DNA from: Phytophthora sp. 'mugwort'
Taxonomy: Eukaryota > Oomycota > Peronosporomycetes > Peronosporales > Peronosporaceae
DNA length: 64,000 nt
Reading direction: 5' to 3'
Assembly: GCA_033558025.1 (NCBI GenBank)
Contig: JAUCEF010000011.1
Location: forward strand, 1,240,001-1,304,000
In this document: piece by piece, positions 21,072 to 32,000 of the stretch
How positions within the stretch are numbered: the first letter of the stretch is position 1
How the letters are laid out: each line of letters begins with the position of its first letter
Program-made: the position numbers and the translations under genes
Notes under the pieces: generated by a model
The model's database searches: none
The model's input: only the letters and a program-made list of their open reading frames with translations
Told to the model about the DNA's origin: nothing

Positions 21072-22310
21072 ATGTACTTCAACGGCTACAAGTATATCGT
21101 GAACACGAAACATGGGTCCACGAGACATTACCAGTGCTCAATGCATCGCTCTACTTCCTGCAGAGGCAAGATCAATGTCAAGGTCCTCGATGAAAGTGGA
21201 ACTGAAGTGCGTGAGATGGCGAGCACATATGCAAGGATGAGACCGTCGCGTCGCTTCGTGGCTGCATCGAAGAGATGAAGAAATTGCTAGAGGTCGAGAC
21301 CAATAGCCCGCTAACCATCATCCCCGGGTGGCCTTGGGACCGCGTGCCGCGTCAGCTCATCGCCAAGTACTCAGGCCAAAGCGTGAAGCCCATTAAGTAA
21401 GACAAGACCATCAACTTCATCAACTACGTCTGCAAGCAAGCTGCTGGCGGCGACGTGTATCGTCAAATCGAGACGTTTCTGACGGTCGCAATGTCCGAGA
21501 CGGACGATCGCTCGTTCATGCAGTTCAACCGGTTCTACGACAATGGCGGCAAGAGACAGCGCATAATCGGCATGGGCCATCCGGATCTGATCCGACTGCT
21601 AAGGTACCCTGGCGCGTGTTTTTTTTATCGACGCGACCTACAGCATTACATAAAAACAATTTCTGCAGACGCTGATCGTCATTGCACGACCCCACGTACG
21701 GCATGTACATCACAAGTGTTGCTGGCCCGGTTGGAGGTCAAGGATGGGTGGACGTACTGGCATGCATTGCACTGGGTATGCGTACTGGGAAAGATGCGTA
21801 CGGCGCCGGGCAGCGTCACGTGCGAGTTCGATGCAACCCCCGTCAAAGGTGTACGCTATTAATTTCCAACTACGCCTGTAATTGGCTGTTTATTCCATTG
21901 GAAACAAGCGATTCGCCGAACAATTAACGGCCTTCGAAGTTTAGCCAATCAGATCGCAAAATGTTATTTCTCCTGGCATCCTGGACGCCCTGACGGTTAT
22001 TGCGATTGACGAGACCAAGTTCAAGGGAACCCCGTACGTAATGTCCCTGGCCTACAAGAAGGGAATCGCCCTCCTGTGGACGCCGTTTGAACGTACTTCA
22101 CGCGAACCTGGATGGTCATGTATCTGTTATCGCTGTGGAACGGCCACGCCTACGCCGCCAAGGAGATACAAACCCGGACCAACAACCCCTAGAGACCTAT
22201 AACCGCCGGGTAAATCAAGCTATCGGTTCGCATCCGATGCTGATTTCTTCATCGAGAAAGCAAAGGAAGAAGCGGGTCGTTTTCTGCAGATAATGGACGA
22301 TACCTAGCTG
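21072..22310 (+). pseudogene. Mutator-like (MULE) transposase relic with FLYWCH-like finger
   Basis: The start at 21072 (MYFNGYKYIVNTKHGSTRHY, then QCSMHRSTSCRGKINV) looks like a FLYWCH/WRKY-like zinc finger as found at the N terminus of Mutator-like transposases. Frame fragments then give WPWDRVPRQLIAKYSGQ, FLTVAMSETDDRSFMQFNR, a probable first catalytic Asp in VFFIDATYSIT (about 21618-21650), and a tail with NPLETYNRRVNQAIGSHP (about 22185-22245), the usual MULE C-terminal motif. Internal stops (for example TAA near 21400) and frameshifts show that it is dead. Terminal inverted repeats were not located. Confidence 0.65.
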
Positions 22311-22929
22311 AATCGCCGCCCGGCACCCCCTCACGCCGAACCTGTCGCGCCGGCGATTCCGGCAGCGTATACACAGCATTAGAATACCAAAGCGCTGCAA
22401 ATTCAAGGCAGGTAATAAGTACGATCAGTTTTGTCGAGGAAATACACTGCGATTTTTCCTTATGGAAATATGTTGTCCTAATATATCCTGCAGCAAGTCT
22501 TACAAAACCATCGAGCTCAACGACCTTTAATGTGTCCTGCAAGAAGTCCTTAATCATGCGAACTGGCCCTGCAGATGGTCCTGCACTTGCAGGACATTAT
22601 GTTTGATGCAGGACGGATTTTCTGACTACATTGATTCGTTCCATTCGCCAGACGCTCCTACTTAATTCCCGGTAGATACTGAGCGTTGTACTCAGGGCTG
22701 ACGATTAGTGTGTGTGGTGTAGTGAACGCCGGACGAAATGGTTCACACATCGCACTTAAGCAGCGACCACGGTACTGCACGCTGAGTACGAAGTCAGCTA
22801 GCAACTCGGCTACTCGACTGGATGAATTCAGCCGGTCGCTGAGTTTGGGTGGTTACATTGAGATCTTTGCGAAGGGTCGGTCGAGCTCTGAGCGCACTTC
22901 ATTTCACTTGATATTTGTATAGGAACATA
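22311..22929. other. Non-coding repeat region with CCTGCA motifs
   Basis: No supported gene. 22480-22610 contains repeated TCCTGCA/TGCAGGA motifs, including the palindrome TCCTGCACTTGCAGGA near 22576. 22620-22920 has recurrent CGGCT/AGCCG and CTGAGTA pieces. It is likely transposon-derived. Confidence 0.3.
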
Positions 22930-23460
22930 GTTAACAATATGAGGAGCCCCTTGGGGGCTCCCGGAAGATAAATAATAACAGAGTAACTCTTTCTAAGCCC
23001 AAGACAAGTGTACACTATCTGGTAAGTCCCGCACGGGCTGGCTTGTTGTTACCGCTGACACCCGAGAGGCATAGCTTGTAGGTGTTGACTGGCAGCGCCA
23101 AGAGAACTAGGTCGGCCCGGGGAAGGGCGTGTCTCGCCAAGCGCGAAGGAACAAGTCGTGTCGAACTCGGCGGGCCGGTACGCCGTACAGCTCGGGTGCC
23201 GTAACACTTCTAGCCGAGAAGCCTTTGCTCTCGGCGACCTGTCGAAGCGCTAACGTGCCGTCGTCCGCTCTTTAGCGGAAGACACAGGATATCTAAGCCA
23301 GAGGCAGTCAGATTAGCTGACCTCTGTGTATTGACTGGCTTGGGGCACTTGGTCTCGGCGGAAGCGAGACACCACTGTCCCGGAAGGGTCGAACCGCTAG
23401 GGGCAACCCGGCGCAGGCCAACAGGGGCCGACTAGCTCGGCTATTGTTGTGAATCTTGCA
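22930..23460. repeat. GC-rich hairpin-dense block, possible LTR remnant
   Basis: About 500 bp of distinctly higher GC than its neighbours with many short inverted repeats: GGAGCCCCTTGGGGGCTCC at 22942, CCGCTCTTTAGCGG near 23267, GCCGAG..CTCGGC near 23212-23240, and GTCTCGGCGGAAGCGAGAC near 23352. No ORF is supported. The structure fits an LTR or the untranslated end of a retroelement. I cannot pair it with a second copy in this window. Confidence 0.35.
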
Positions 23461-23849
23461 TAAGTAACCACATCTGACGATTTTGTGTTTGCTGCAATAC
23501 CACAGTTGCAAAACAGGCAAATCTATTTGAGCTGTTTAACCGTTGTAGACGGGAGTATTAATCTGACAAAATCGGCGGCATTGCAGTTTTGAAAAACATG
23601 TGGTCACATTCGTAATAAATGAATTTGTGATGGCCCTGATTGCAAACTGTTTTTTTTTCGCGCAGGTTCCAAAGCAGACTTCAACATTCAATACGCATTC
23701 CGCACATGATGCACGCTTGTGGTGAGCTCGGGCTGCGCGTACGAAAGGCAACCACGAGAAGTTAATATGTTGCTATCGATGCAGATACAATCGGAAGAGG
23801 GGAGGGGCGAGATCTGTTGTGTGGGATAATTTTGCAGGGGAGAAGAATG

Positions 23850-23980
23850 TGGAGTGCAAAATGCAAACGTGTTTAAACGCGAGGTGGAAAAGCTGGATCG
23901 CCATATACTTCAGCATTGCCCCCACTTGTCGTCAAGGAAGAGAAGTGAGTACATCGACGCAGCTGCCCAACTTAACTTTC
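23850..23980 (+). pseudogene. BED-type zinc finger fragment of a hAT transposase
   Basis: One frame reads VFKREVEKLDRHILQHCPHL followed by SSRKRSEYIDAAA, the second half of a BED zinc finger as found at the N terminus of hAT transposases. The first cysteine pair is in another frame or lost. It ends in a stop soon after. It could be the N terminus of the plus-strand hAT relic at 26820, with the minus-strand relic between them as a later insertion; that is inference. Confidence 0.5.
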
Positions 23981-24443
23981 GCAAGTGCAGTCGAGTCAGC
24001 ATCGAATCTAGATGGTGACTATGAACCAAGAGGAGTTGAAAACGTTTATCCGAACTACATATACATCTGTGGATTGTCGTTACGCACTGTGGAAACGCAA
24101 GGATCCCAGACGTTCGCACGGAAGGGCCATCATGGCAGGGGTTCGGATCATCGGCCATTTCAATGGTACATGTAACGACGGAAAAATCCGTCGACAAATG
24201 TGCCGAAGTTTTCATACAAGGTTAAGTTAATGGTAGAAAAGGGACGGCGGGTTTTTCCGTCGTGCATTGTATCACTAATCCTGATACCATCATAACCCAC
24301 AGACGAGGCCAGTATCGGATGATCTTGATCCAGTCCTGGGACCATTTGATACAGATACATTGAAACACAAGCTGGAGATATTTCTGCTTATAATATGCTT
24401 ATACGTGTATTAGATGTGTCCTGACTTCTGTCGTTGCCGACGA

Positions 24444-26220
24444 CTACGTTTCTTTCAGTAGCGTCATATACTCGCGCCAATTTGACTTCATCAAGCACGT
24501 CATTTCCGCCCGACTATCGTCCAAGTGAGTGCGCAACTCGTTCACTACAAAGTCACTCACGCCGAAAATCGCTCTTGAGCTGCTGTTGACAACGGTTTCC
24601 CGGATACATTTTTGCTGAGACCGCAAGTGAAGGGTAGTTTGTTCTCCAGGGTCGAAGCCACACAAGGACATGAACTCCGCGATACAGGCGAAGCGCTTTG
24701 TATTTTCCACCCTTCGCTGCCCATGACCACTCGACAGACAAGTTCGTCCATTGATCCACGCGTTCCTTGCTTATACAACAAGGTCATAGTAAGTGACCTG
24801 AACCTCGTAGCTTTGCGAAGGCTCGATATCGAGTATGCGAGTTGATAGGCTGTTCGCTGCGGAACGTTCTGTACCCAATTTTGGAGTGATTCTACGCCGC
24901 AGTCTATATTCGATTCTGTGACTATCTCCCGCGCCTTTATTCTCTTGTAAATGACATCATGCTCCAACATATGTTCGCGTTCAGCGCGTTTAAGTACTGC
25001 AGGATCGCTTACAGTGGTTGTTGCTTTTGAACTAAAAGTACTTTGCGAAAGTATAGACATTTGTACACACTGCGACGGTAAGTCATACTGCATATCCAAT
25101 GCGTGTTTTGGCATCGATTTCAATATTAACAGCGGGAAGATGGTACAGGCCTTTGAGCTGCTTAAGCTTCGCCAGTCGTAGTGGCGAGTTGAGAAACGTC
25201 GCTAAGTCTCGCAACTTTTGAATGATTCGGATACCGTCCCTACATTCACCTCGTGGTGTCGCAACATCCCATCCGTCATTTTCTGTGTTTTCTTTCAGTC
25301 CAAGTAGACACAAACTCAGCAAGTGCATTAGGCAGTCCACTTGGTTGGTATTGCTGAAGTGGTCGGACACGTTTCGGGCATCCGGGTTGTGCCGCTCACT
25401 ATGAAACGCGATAAATGATCAATATCAATGCCATATCGCGATTGAACACGAGAAGTGATCAGACCAGCAACGGCAGCTGCATGGTCATGTGGGCTTGGCG
25501 TTGCTAATAGTGAAAAGAACCTAACAATACGCCAATTAGAATCAATAAAGATGATTGTGATTCCACATTCGTCATAAGTCGCGCAGCACAGCAAGAAATG
25601 GCTGCTTGAGCGACGATTCAAAGTCGCGCTGTAACGTCCGTGTTACACGCTCAACGGAGCAGCCGAAATCCCCCTCTGTGTAAGTGTAGAAAGTCTCGCG
25701 AGCAGGTAGCGCTAGACGGTGTCGATTTGATAAACGTCGGAGGATATGGTGAAATTCATCATGTTTGAGAACCGTGCATGGTAGCCCTGACGATAACAAC
25801 ACCACCTCGCTGATAATATGTTCACTTCATTTGGACTGATAGTCATGAGCTCGTGTAATGTGCTCTGGTTCTTTGTTTTAGCGCAGTATCTTGTGGGGCT
25901 GTGACTCTAGCAGTCTGAACTTCAATCCTTCTCGGTATGTCGCATTTCCGTTCTTTTGGAGACTTCAATACAAAACGGAGAGTCCGTATGGAGTCGCAGC
26001 AAAGTCCTTTTGCGCGTTCGAAAAATTGTTCTGCCGCATAAGACATGTGTTCCAGGCTGTCGATGACGTAACGGAATTTACACATTTGCCAGCACATATA
26101 AGGCAAATGTGCGTGAAGGGATAACCAGGTTTCAGAGGGTCAGGGAACCCTTTAACCAGCTTATGGACAAAGCTTAAAACCAATGTGAACACGTTTTGGC
26201 TGACGAGCTCCACCACAGCA
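24444..26220 (-). pseudogene. hAT-like transposase relic
   Basis: Minus-strand fragments in order: a BED-like finger (FTHICLICAGKCVN, near 26130), LPARETFYTYTEGDFGC (near 25690), the core IIFIDSNWRIVRFFSLLATP (near 25530) with RYGIDIDHLSRFIVS, then VDCLMHLLSLCLLGLKEN (near 25320), a domain with DLATFLNSPLRLAKLKQLKG (near 25190), and C-terminal YKRIKAREIV and QSASPVSRSSCPC pieces. This is the domain order of hAT-type transposases common in oomycetes. Many frameshifts and stops are present, so it is not functional. Confidence 0.65.
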
Positions 26221-26819
26221 GGAATACCATGGCTATCAAGCGATACCTCTTCATCAGACTCGTCCCTTGAACACGGGATAGGGTCTTCGACGCACCGGAT
26301 GGAGCGACCTCCGATGTGATGGCTGTGTTAGGCTCTTATCGGGAAGTGATGTTCAACCAAACAATCGACACGCACACCATTTTATCTTGAGACCGTAGAA
26401 TATGTAACCTCTAAGCCCAAAATGCGAAAGCACTCTGTGTAGAGTATCAGCTACCGGAATCACCTGGGTATCATTTGACCCCTTCTACATCGCTGATACT
26501 GATCCTTCGGCTCAGTTGGATTGGTCCAGATCCGCTACCCTACTTAGTGATGCTGGATCATGATATTGACGCGTATCTGCACCTAATCTCAACCCCTGAT
26601 CCTGGGCTTAAGATGACATCACACCGGTGGTCTGTCGGCGCCTGCTCGACGAAGCGCTTGGTGATGAGATGAATTCTTGTGCAAGATTTGCGAGACGTTG
26701 CGTTCGTCGTGTTAGTAAATCACGTACATCCGTGAGTAATTGCAAGAAATTGACTTTCGCGCTGTTCGGGCGATATATGAGGCCCAAGGGTGGAAACTTG
26801 TCGCGACGGAGGATAATTT

Positions 26820-27062
26820 ACAAAGTGGAGATGATATTGAAAGTATAATTCTTGACGTGATGAACGAGGTAAAGACAACTGTTGGTAAAGTCGCATTCGT
26901 CACGGGCGTAATTACGGACAATGCAAAAGTCATGCAGCTGTATAGGAGATTCTGGAGACGGAGAGAGGCTCATATGCGCCGGCTATGGAGCACAAACGAT
27001 GGATCTACTACTGCAATGCTTAGATAAATTGCAACCAGTAAACATTTTGATGGAGGAGTGGC
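26820..27062 (+). pseudogene. hAT-like transposase fragment (+ strand)
   Basis: Frame 1 reads VKTTVGKVAFVTGVITDNAK, the VxTDNAxN segment of hAT transposases. After a +1 frameshift near 26960 another frame reads LICAGYGAQTMDLLLQCLDK, matching the CxxH-type segment that follows in the family. Upstream pieces (26640-26820) look coding-like but were not identified. It is a decayed fragment. Confidence 0.5.
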
Positions 27063-28178
27063 AACATTGATCCTTGGTTCCAAACTTCTGTGTGAAAGAT
27101 TTGAATGGAACTAAAAGCAGTTGTTCAGCGCCAATTGGGCAAATACTTTTTTAACCAGACCCCCACGTTCCTGTTGTAACACGACGGTATTCGGTGACAG
27201 CTGCATCGTCGGCGTCATCGAAAGATGCGCTTACGCTTGTGTAGCAGGACAGCGACTATGTTGCCCAATACAAGCCCAAAACACAAGGCCAAGCGCAAGG
27301 GTAACCGAGCTGCTGGCAAAAAAAGCGAGGAGATGACTAACCGGAGTCGCTGACAGATAGCGAAATTTCGGGCGCATTCTAAAGGACTATTAGTTTTGGG
27401 TGCGCAGAAGTCAAGTATGAATACATTGGCTCTTACTATAAAAATGCCTTTTGGAGACGGAGAGGTCTAGCTATTTTGACTCAGACTGTATTACTATTTT
27501 AGCCTTTTTTAGTACAGTATGTTGAGGGGTTCATAATGGTTTTAACTCCATATTTCTAATTGCAAATTGACAGTAATTTGGCAGCTGTTATCCTTTTCAT
27601 TTTGAATACTACCGAACAGAATAATAAAACAAACGAACCCATCAAAATATCTGACGGGTACGATTTTTTTAGGTACGATATTACTCTGTGAAAGAATACA
27701 AATATTTGGAAGATTACTGGTGTTGTGTACCAGTATAGGACAATTCATGAACCGATTGGGCACCGGTACCAGTATCTCCGAGATCGACTAATAAAACTGT
27801 TTGTCGTAGTCTTAACAAGATATTCCCCTTCGCCGATATATATATAGTTTCTTATTTTTAACACGGTATACCGGTGCGGAAAGTGTGGTAGTTTCGAAAA
27901 AAAGAACGCCGCAACCTCAAATCCAACTACGAGACTCATATGGTCATTGCTTAAGCCTATGATCAATCGCTACGAAGTGTAGTGCCGACATATGTTCATG
28001 ATCCAGGTCGTTGAAAAACTTATCTCCTGTAGAATGAGCCGTTTTGAGGTCAGAGTGTCACTTCGGAGCGAATGCCACTATGTGAGCTAGTCTATGCGCT
28101 TTTGTTTCATTACATCTTCTTATTTGCGGGTTTCGTTTGCCACAAACCCCACACTGTAAGCTATATTATGACGTGTTA
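27063..28178. other. AT-rich intergenic region without recognised genes
   Basis: Only short ORFs without coding character. GGAGACGGAGAG occurs at about 26951 and again at about 27452, a possible trace of a repeat. I recognise nothing else. Confidence 0.3.
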
Positions 28179-29981
28179 CAGATTTGGACGGAAAGATACG
28201 ACAGACGCAAAACAATGACACATTGGATTTTTGTTGGACGCGCCAATACAACAATTTTAGCCAATGAGGTCGCAAGGTTGCGTGGCTCTAAAGTTCACTC
28301 AAAGTTAGACGTGAAATGGAGGACGCCGCGGAGGAAAGCGCTACTGCGCGCTTTCGGCAATGGAGTGTGGGTGATGATGGGACGCAGAGCGGTGATTCAG
28401 ACGATGTCGTTGATGAGGTCGATGGTAGCGACAACCGCGTGAAAGTTCGAGACCGTCGAAATGCATATCCCAACGCCCTGAAGATGATGGTGCTGGACAA
28501 TTTTAGCGCCGGTCTAAGCATCACTGAAGCTGCAAGAATTCACGGCATCAAGTCGCGGACTGCTGTGCACGGTTAGACAAAGCAAGAAGCCAATAGAGGA
28601 GCCCGTAACAACAAAAAGAAGTCTAAATGCAGCGTTGGTGGTCAAGGGAGGGTAAACCTTTTTCCGATTGTGATGAAATAGTGCAACGGATTAAACAGAT
28701 GCGTCGAGACGACTTCCTGTTGAAGACGTCGCACGTGTTAGTGTTCATGAAGGAGGCGTACTGTGAATTCACGGCGGCGTACGTCACCGAAACAAGGAAG
28801 ATAGCCTAGGCCGCATGATACGGCGGATAAATCACAAGCATTGGTTCTCTTTTCGCCACCCCACGTAATCAATTCTGTCGACGCAGGACCTCGCGACAGA
28901 GCAGCGCAAGTTTTCCTGTGGCGTCGGGGCCCAAGTGAACGCCTCGTACGCTAGGTCTTGCATATTCAATGCTGATGAGACGGCGGCCCTCTACGACGAC
29001 ACCCCCACTAGCATCATCAGCGAGAGAGAGACCAAAAAAGGCGTGAAGATCAAGGGCCGTACGCGCTCGGAGCGAGCGAGCGTTTTGTTGATAGTGTCCA
29101 CCTCGGGTCAGAAGCTGCGACCCATCATCATTTTCAAGGGGCAGCCTGGAGGCTTGGTGGAGAAGAAGGTGTAGAATATCTCGAGCAAGGTGGTGACGAC
29201 GGTGCAAACAAATGCGTGGATGGATGCTCGAGTATGGAGAGAAGTCTTTGCGGAGGAGGCATGGGGTGGCTTTGTAAGTGACGTGCAGCCTGGCCCGCTT
29301 GCTCTCTACGTCGATAATCACAAGTGCCACATGAGCACAGAATCGCAGGAAGCGTTGGCAGCATGGGGCACGGAGGTGGTGGTGCTGCCGAAGAACACCA
29401 CTTCTGTCCTCCAACCACTGGACGTTGGAGTCATGGAACCATTCAAGCAGATGCTCCGCGCGATCACGCTTTCCTACTAGCTCAGCGCTGTGGGAGCCTC
29501 AAGCAGCACCTATCACTACGCGAGCGATTGCTGAAGCTACAGAAGCTGTCGGCCCCGGAGAAGCGCAAACGGCTTGTGGACCGCGTCGTCAAAGCGTGGG
29601 ATGCAGTTAGTGAGAGCAGCGCTAAGAGGGCTTGGCAAAAAGCAGATATGTATAGACTCACCAGATAGGGAGGGGGACGTCAGCAGGTGCACCTACTGCC
29701 TTGGAACCCGGCACCAAACTCACCCTTTCAGGCGATTAGCTTTGCAGTTGTGGGAATTGAACCCTCGTCACTTGAATATAAACTGAGGTCGCAAACCGGT
29801 TGAGCCCCAGAGCGATGTTTTGTTGGTACCAAAGTTGTTTTTCCTATGCGTTCTAAAATTTAGTCTTCGAGTTCTGATTGATTAAATATCAAGGTTGGCT
29901 ACAAATGTCACGCTTTTGCGTCCACACCTTTCACTATACAATAGAAAAACCTAGAGCGCCACATCTTTCCGTCCAAATATG
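28179..29981 (+). mobile_element. Pogo-like DNA transposon with visible ends
   Basis: The ends are inverted: CAGATTTGGACGGAAAGAT at 28179-28197 and its near-perfect complement at 29963-29981 (reading inward CATATTTGGACGGAAAGAT). Each is immediately flanked by TA (28177-28178 and 29982-29983), the target duplication of the Tc1/mariner/pogo superfamily. The element is 1803 bp. The enclosed transposase is broken (separate entry). Confidence 0.8.
28316..29668 (+). pseudogene. Pogo-like (DDE_1/CENP-B type) transposase, inactivated
   Basis: Starts at 28316 (MEDAAEESATARFRQW). An N-terminal DNA-binding part (ALKMMVLDNFSAGLSITEAA near 28480) is followed by a stop at about 28574 and then a second part with WWSREGKPFSDCDEIVQRIK. 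The catalytic domain keeps all three acidic residues: FNADETAALYDD (about 28970), LALYVDNHKCHMS (about 29310) and LQPLDVGVMEPFKQ (about 29410). TAG stops at 28574, 28807, 29173 and 29478 plus a frameshift or two inactivate it. It lies inside the inverted repeats of the 28179-29981 element. Confidence 0.75.
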
Positions 29982-30213
29982 TAAAGTGAGGTCAATTTCG
30001 ATTACCGCTTATTCGTCAAAACAAAGTCAGTTAGTAACCAATCACGATGATAAGCCATAACCATCGTCTTGCACTTAGATTTTGTTTTTGTCCACAGACC
30101 ATATATTCCCTTGCTATGTGTGTGTTCTGTATCTTGAAGATAATTACGCCTGAAGCAACATACGGTACCAAATATCAAACGTTAGTAATGCGAATAATTG
30201 AACAAAGTGATTA

Positions 30214-31197
30214 CTTCTCTGTCCCACCAAATTATGGACAGTTTGATTTTTTTTGTGTACTACACGAAATAGTTATAAGAATCCTATTGGCTAATATTGT
30301 TAGGGGTTCGTCGACCGTAAAACGGTTGGCAGCTACCACTAATTCGCTGCAGGCCTCACAACGCAAAAGGAACAAGATGGCGAGGACACTTGGCGCCAAG
30401 GCCATCACGCCGGCAAGCGCGTCGCGGTGGTGGTCTTCCTATCCAAGCTCAGAAAGGAAGGCCGCCTCCGCTACGGCACAGTCGCGCGTGCCGAGAAGGC
30501 GTTTGGGCTCAGTCGCGCCGCCATCGAGGCCATGTGGGGCCTGTGTGACGACGCGACCGCTCTCGTGCAGCCGGGTCGGTCGTACCCGCCCAGGAAGACC
30601 CGGCTGAGCTCCGAGGAGATGGAGGCTGGAACAACTAAATGGCGAGCCAACCACCACGTTCGACTGATTGCAACATACTGGATTTGGGAATTTTAATGCG
30701 ATTCAATCCATACAGTATCGGCAGCCTACGAACCAGATCGATGGGCTGATTGCAGCAGTAGAGACTGCATTTAATAGCATAAATATAAATATCAAACCAT
30801 AGAAAAATATAATAATCTTGTGGTTTGGCGTATTTCGCCAATAACAACCGATAAATCCCCACCTGAACAGACGCCTAATAGAGACTATTCGGCACGTTTC
30901 TGACTGTGGTGCTATTGAGAGATGGGTCAATACATCAGGGAGATGGCGCCGTAAAAGATTGGTTGAATACCGCTAAATTTCTTGAGCATTACGAAATAAA
31001 ACCCTTTTTCCTCTTGCAAAGCGCGGATTCCGTCAATGTTATTTACTTGCATGACGCCGTTATGAATAACTAAGAAACGGAGCAATGACCGCGCTATGAC
31101 AAGGTATCCAACGTGGGAGCCCCAGTCTTTTACGTGTTAGTGTAGCTATAACTAGACCAAATTACATGAATGTCTATAATTTGGTGGGACAGAGAAG
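30214..31197 (+). mobile_element. Non-autonomous mariner-type element (deletion derivative)
   Basis: Inverted repeats: CTTCTCTGTCCCACCAAATT at 30214-30233 continuing to 30240, matched with one mismatch by the complement of 31171-31197. TA flanks both ends (30212-30213, 31198-31199). The element is 984 bp. It contains only the N-terminal fragment of a transposase (30363-30636), so it appears to be an internally deleted Tc1/mariner element. Confidence 0.8.
30363..30636 (+). pseudogene. N-terminal transposase fragment (helix-turn-helix)
   Basis: One frame reads GKRVAVVVFLSKLRKEGRLR then YGTVARAEKAFGLSRAAIEA and MWGLCDDATALVQPGRSYPP, with the look of the helix-turn-helix start of a mariner-type transposase. 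It is followed by acidic/basic linker residues and then loses all similarity. No catalytic domain follows before the element's right end. Confidence 0.6.
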
Positions 31198-32000
31198 TAT
31201 GTCAGAGCTGAGACGTGTTGTATCCAGCAAAGAGTTAAGTGTGGAAATGGCAATCATTTCTAAGTGATTATGATGAACCTCACCTTCGCAACAAGGTTTT
31301 AATCAGGGATGCCATCTTAAACACACCGCGTCGTTCCGGCTATATGTGCAGTAATCTTGTCGGCCCGACGGAATGACTACCCGCTAGCCAATCCCATTTA
31401 AATACCGATCGGCTTCAGATTTGACGTTGCCGTTGTTTTCGACGAATCCGGTCTAGTGCATTACCCCTGGACACGTGCATTTGTGCGACCTCGATGTTCG
31501 TTGTGACAGGCTGCGGTAACTAAGGTGCTCACTCGTGCGCGAGAGAGAAATAAATTATCCAGATGCATATCATACGCTAGTCGCCGGCGCTGGACCACCC
31601 CGTCCTGCGGCTACGTGGCCTCACACCAGCACGTCTTGGTTTGAAGGGCTGCAGTTTATACTCGAGTGTCCAAGATTCTTGCTACAGAGAATTTCTCATC
31701 CGGAACAAGTATCATGTATGCATGTTGTCGCTTTATTTACACCTAGTACAATGTCTGTTCAGTGATCGAATGGTTGTAACAAACTTATGTTGTGCCGAAC
31801 GTTTCCAAAACTAAGACAATGAATCTTTTTCTAGCCATAATCGGGCACATACAGCAAAATATTTTTTCCGCAGCAAAACCCAATAGCTCCATGGTGTGCT
31901 AGATGCGTCCCCATGAACTCGAGTGCTACATTTTATTATAGTTGCATTTCCTCTTTTGCTGGCACTACCACTACCTACTCCTCGAGGCTTCACAAGTGAT
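31198..32000. other. Intergenic region, nothing recognised
   Basis: No gene or repeat structure that I can support. It contains the probable upstream region of the S33 protease relic. Confidence 0.3.
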
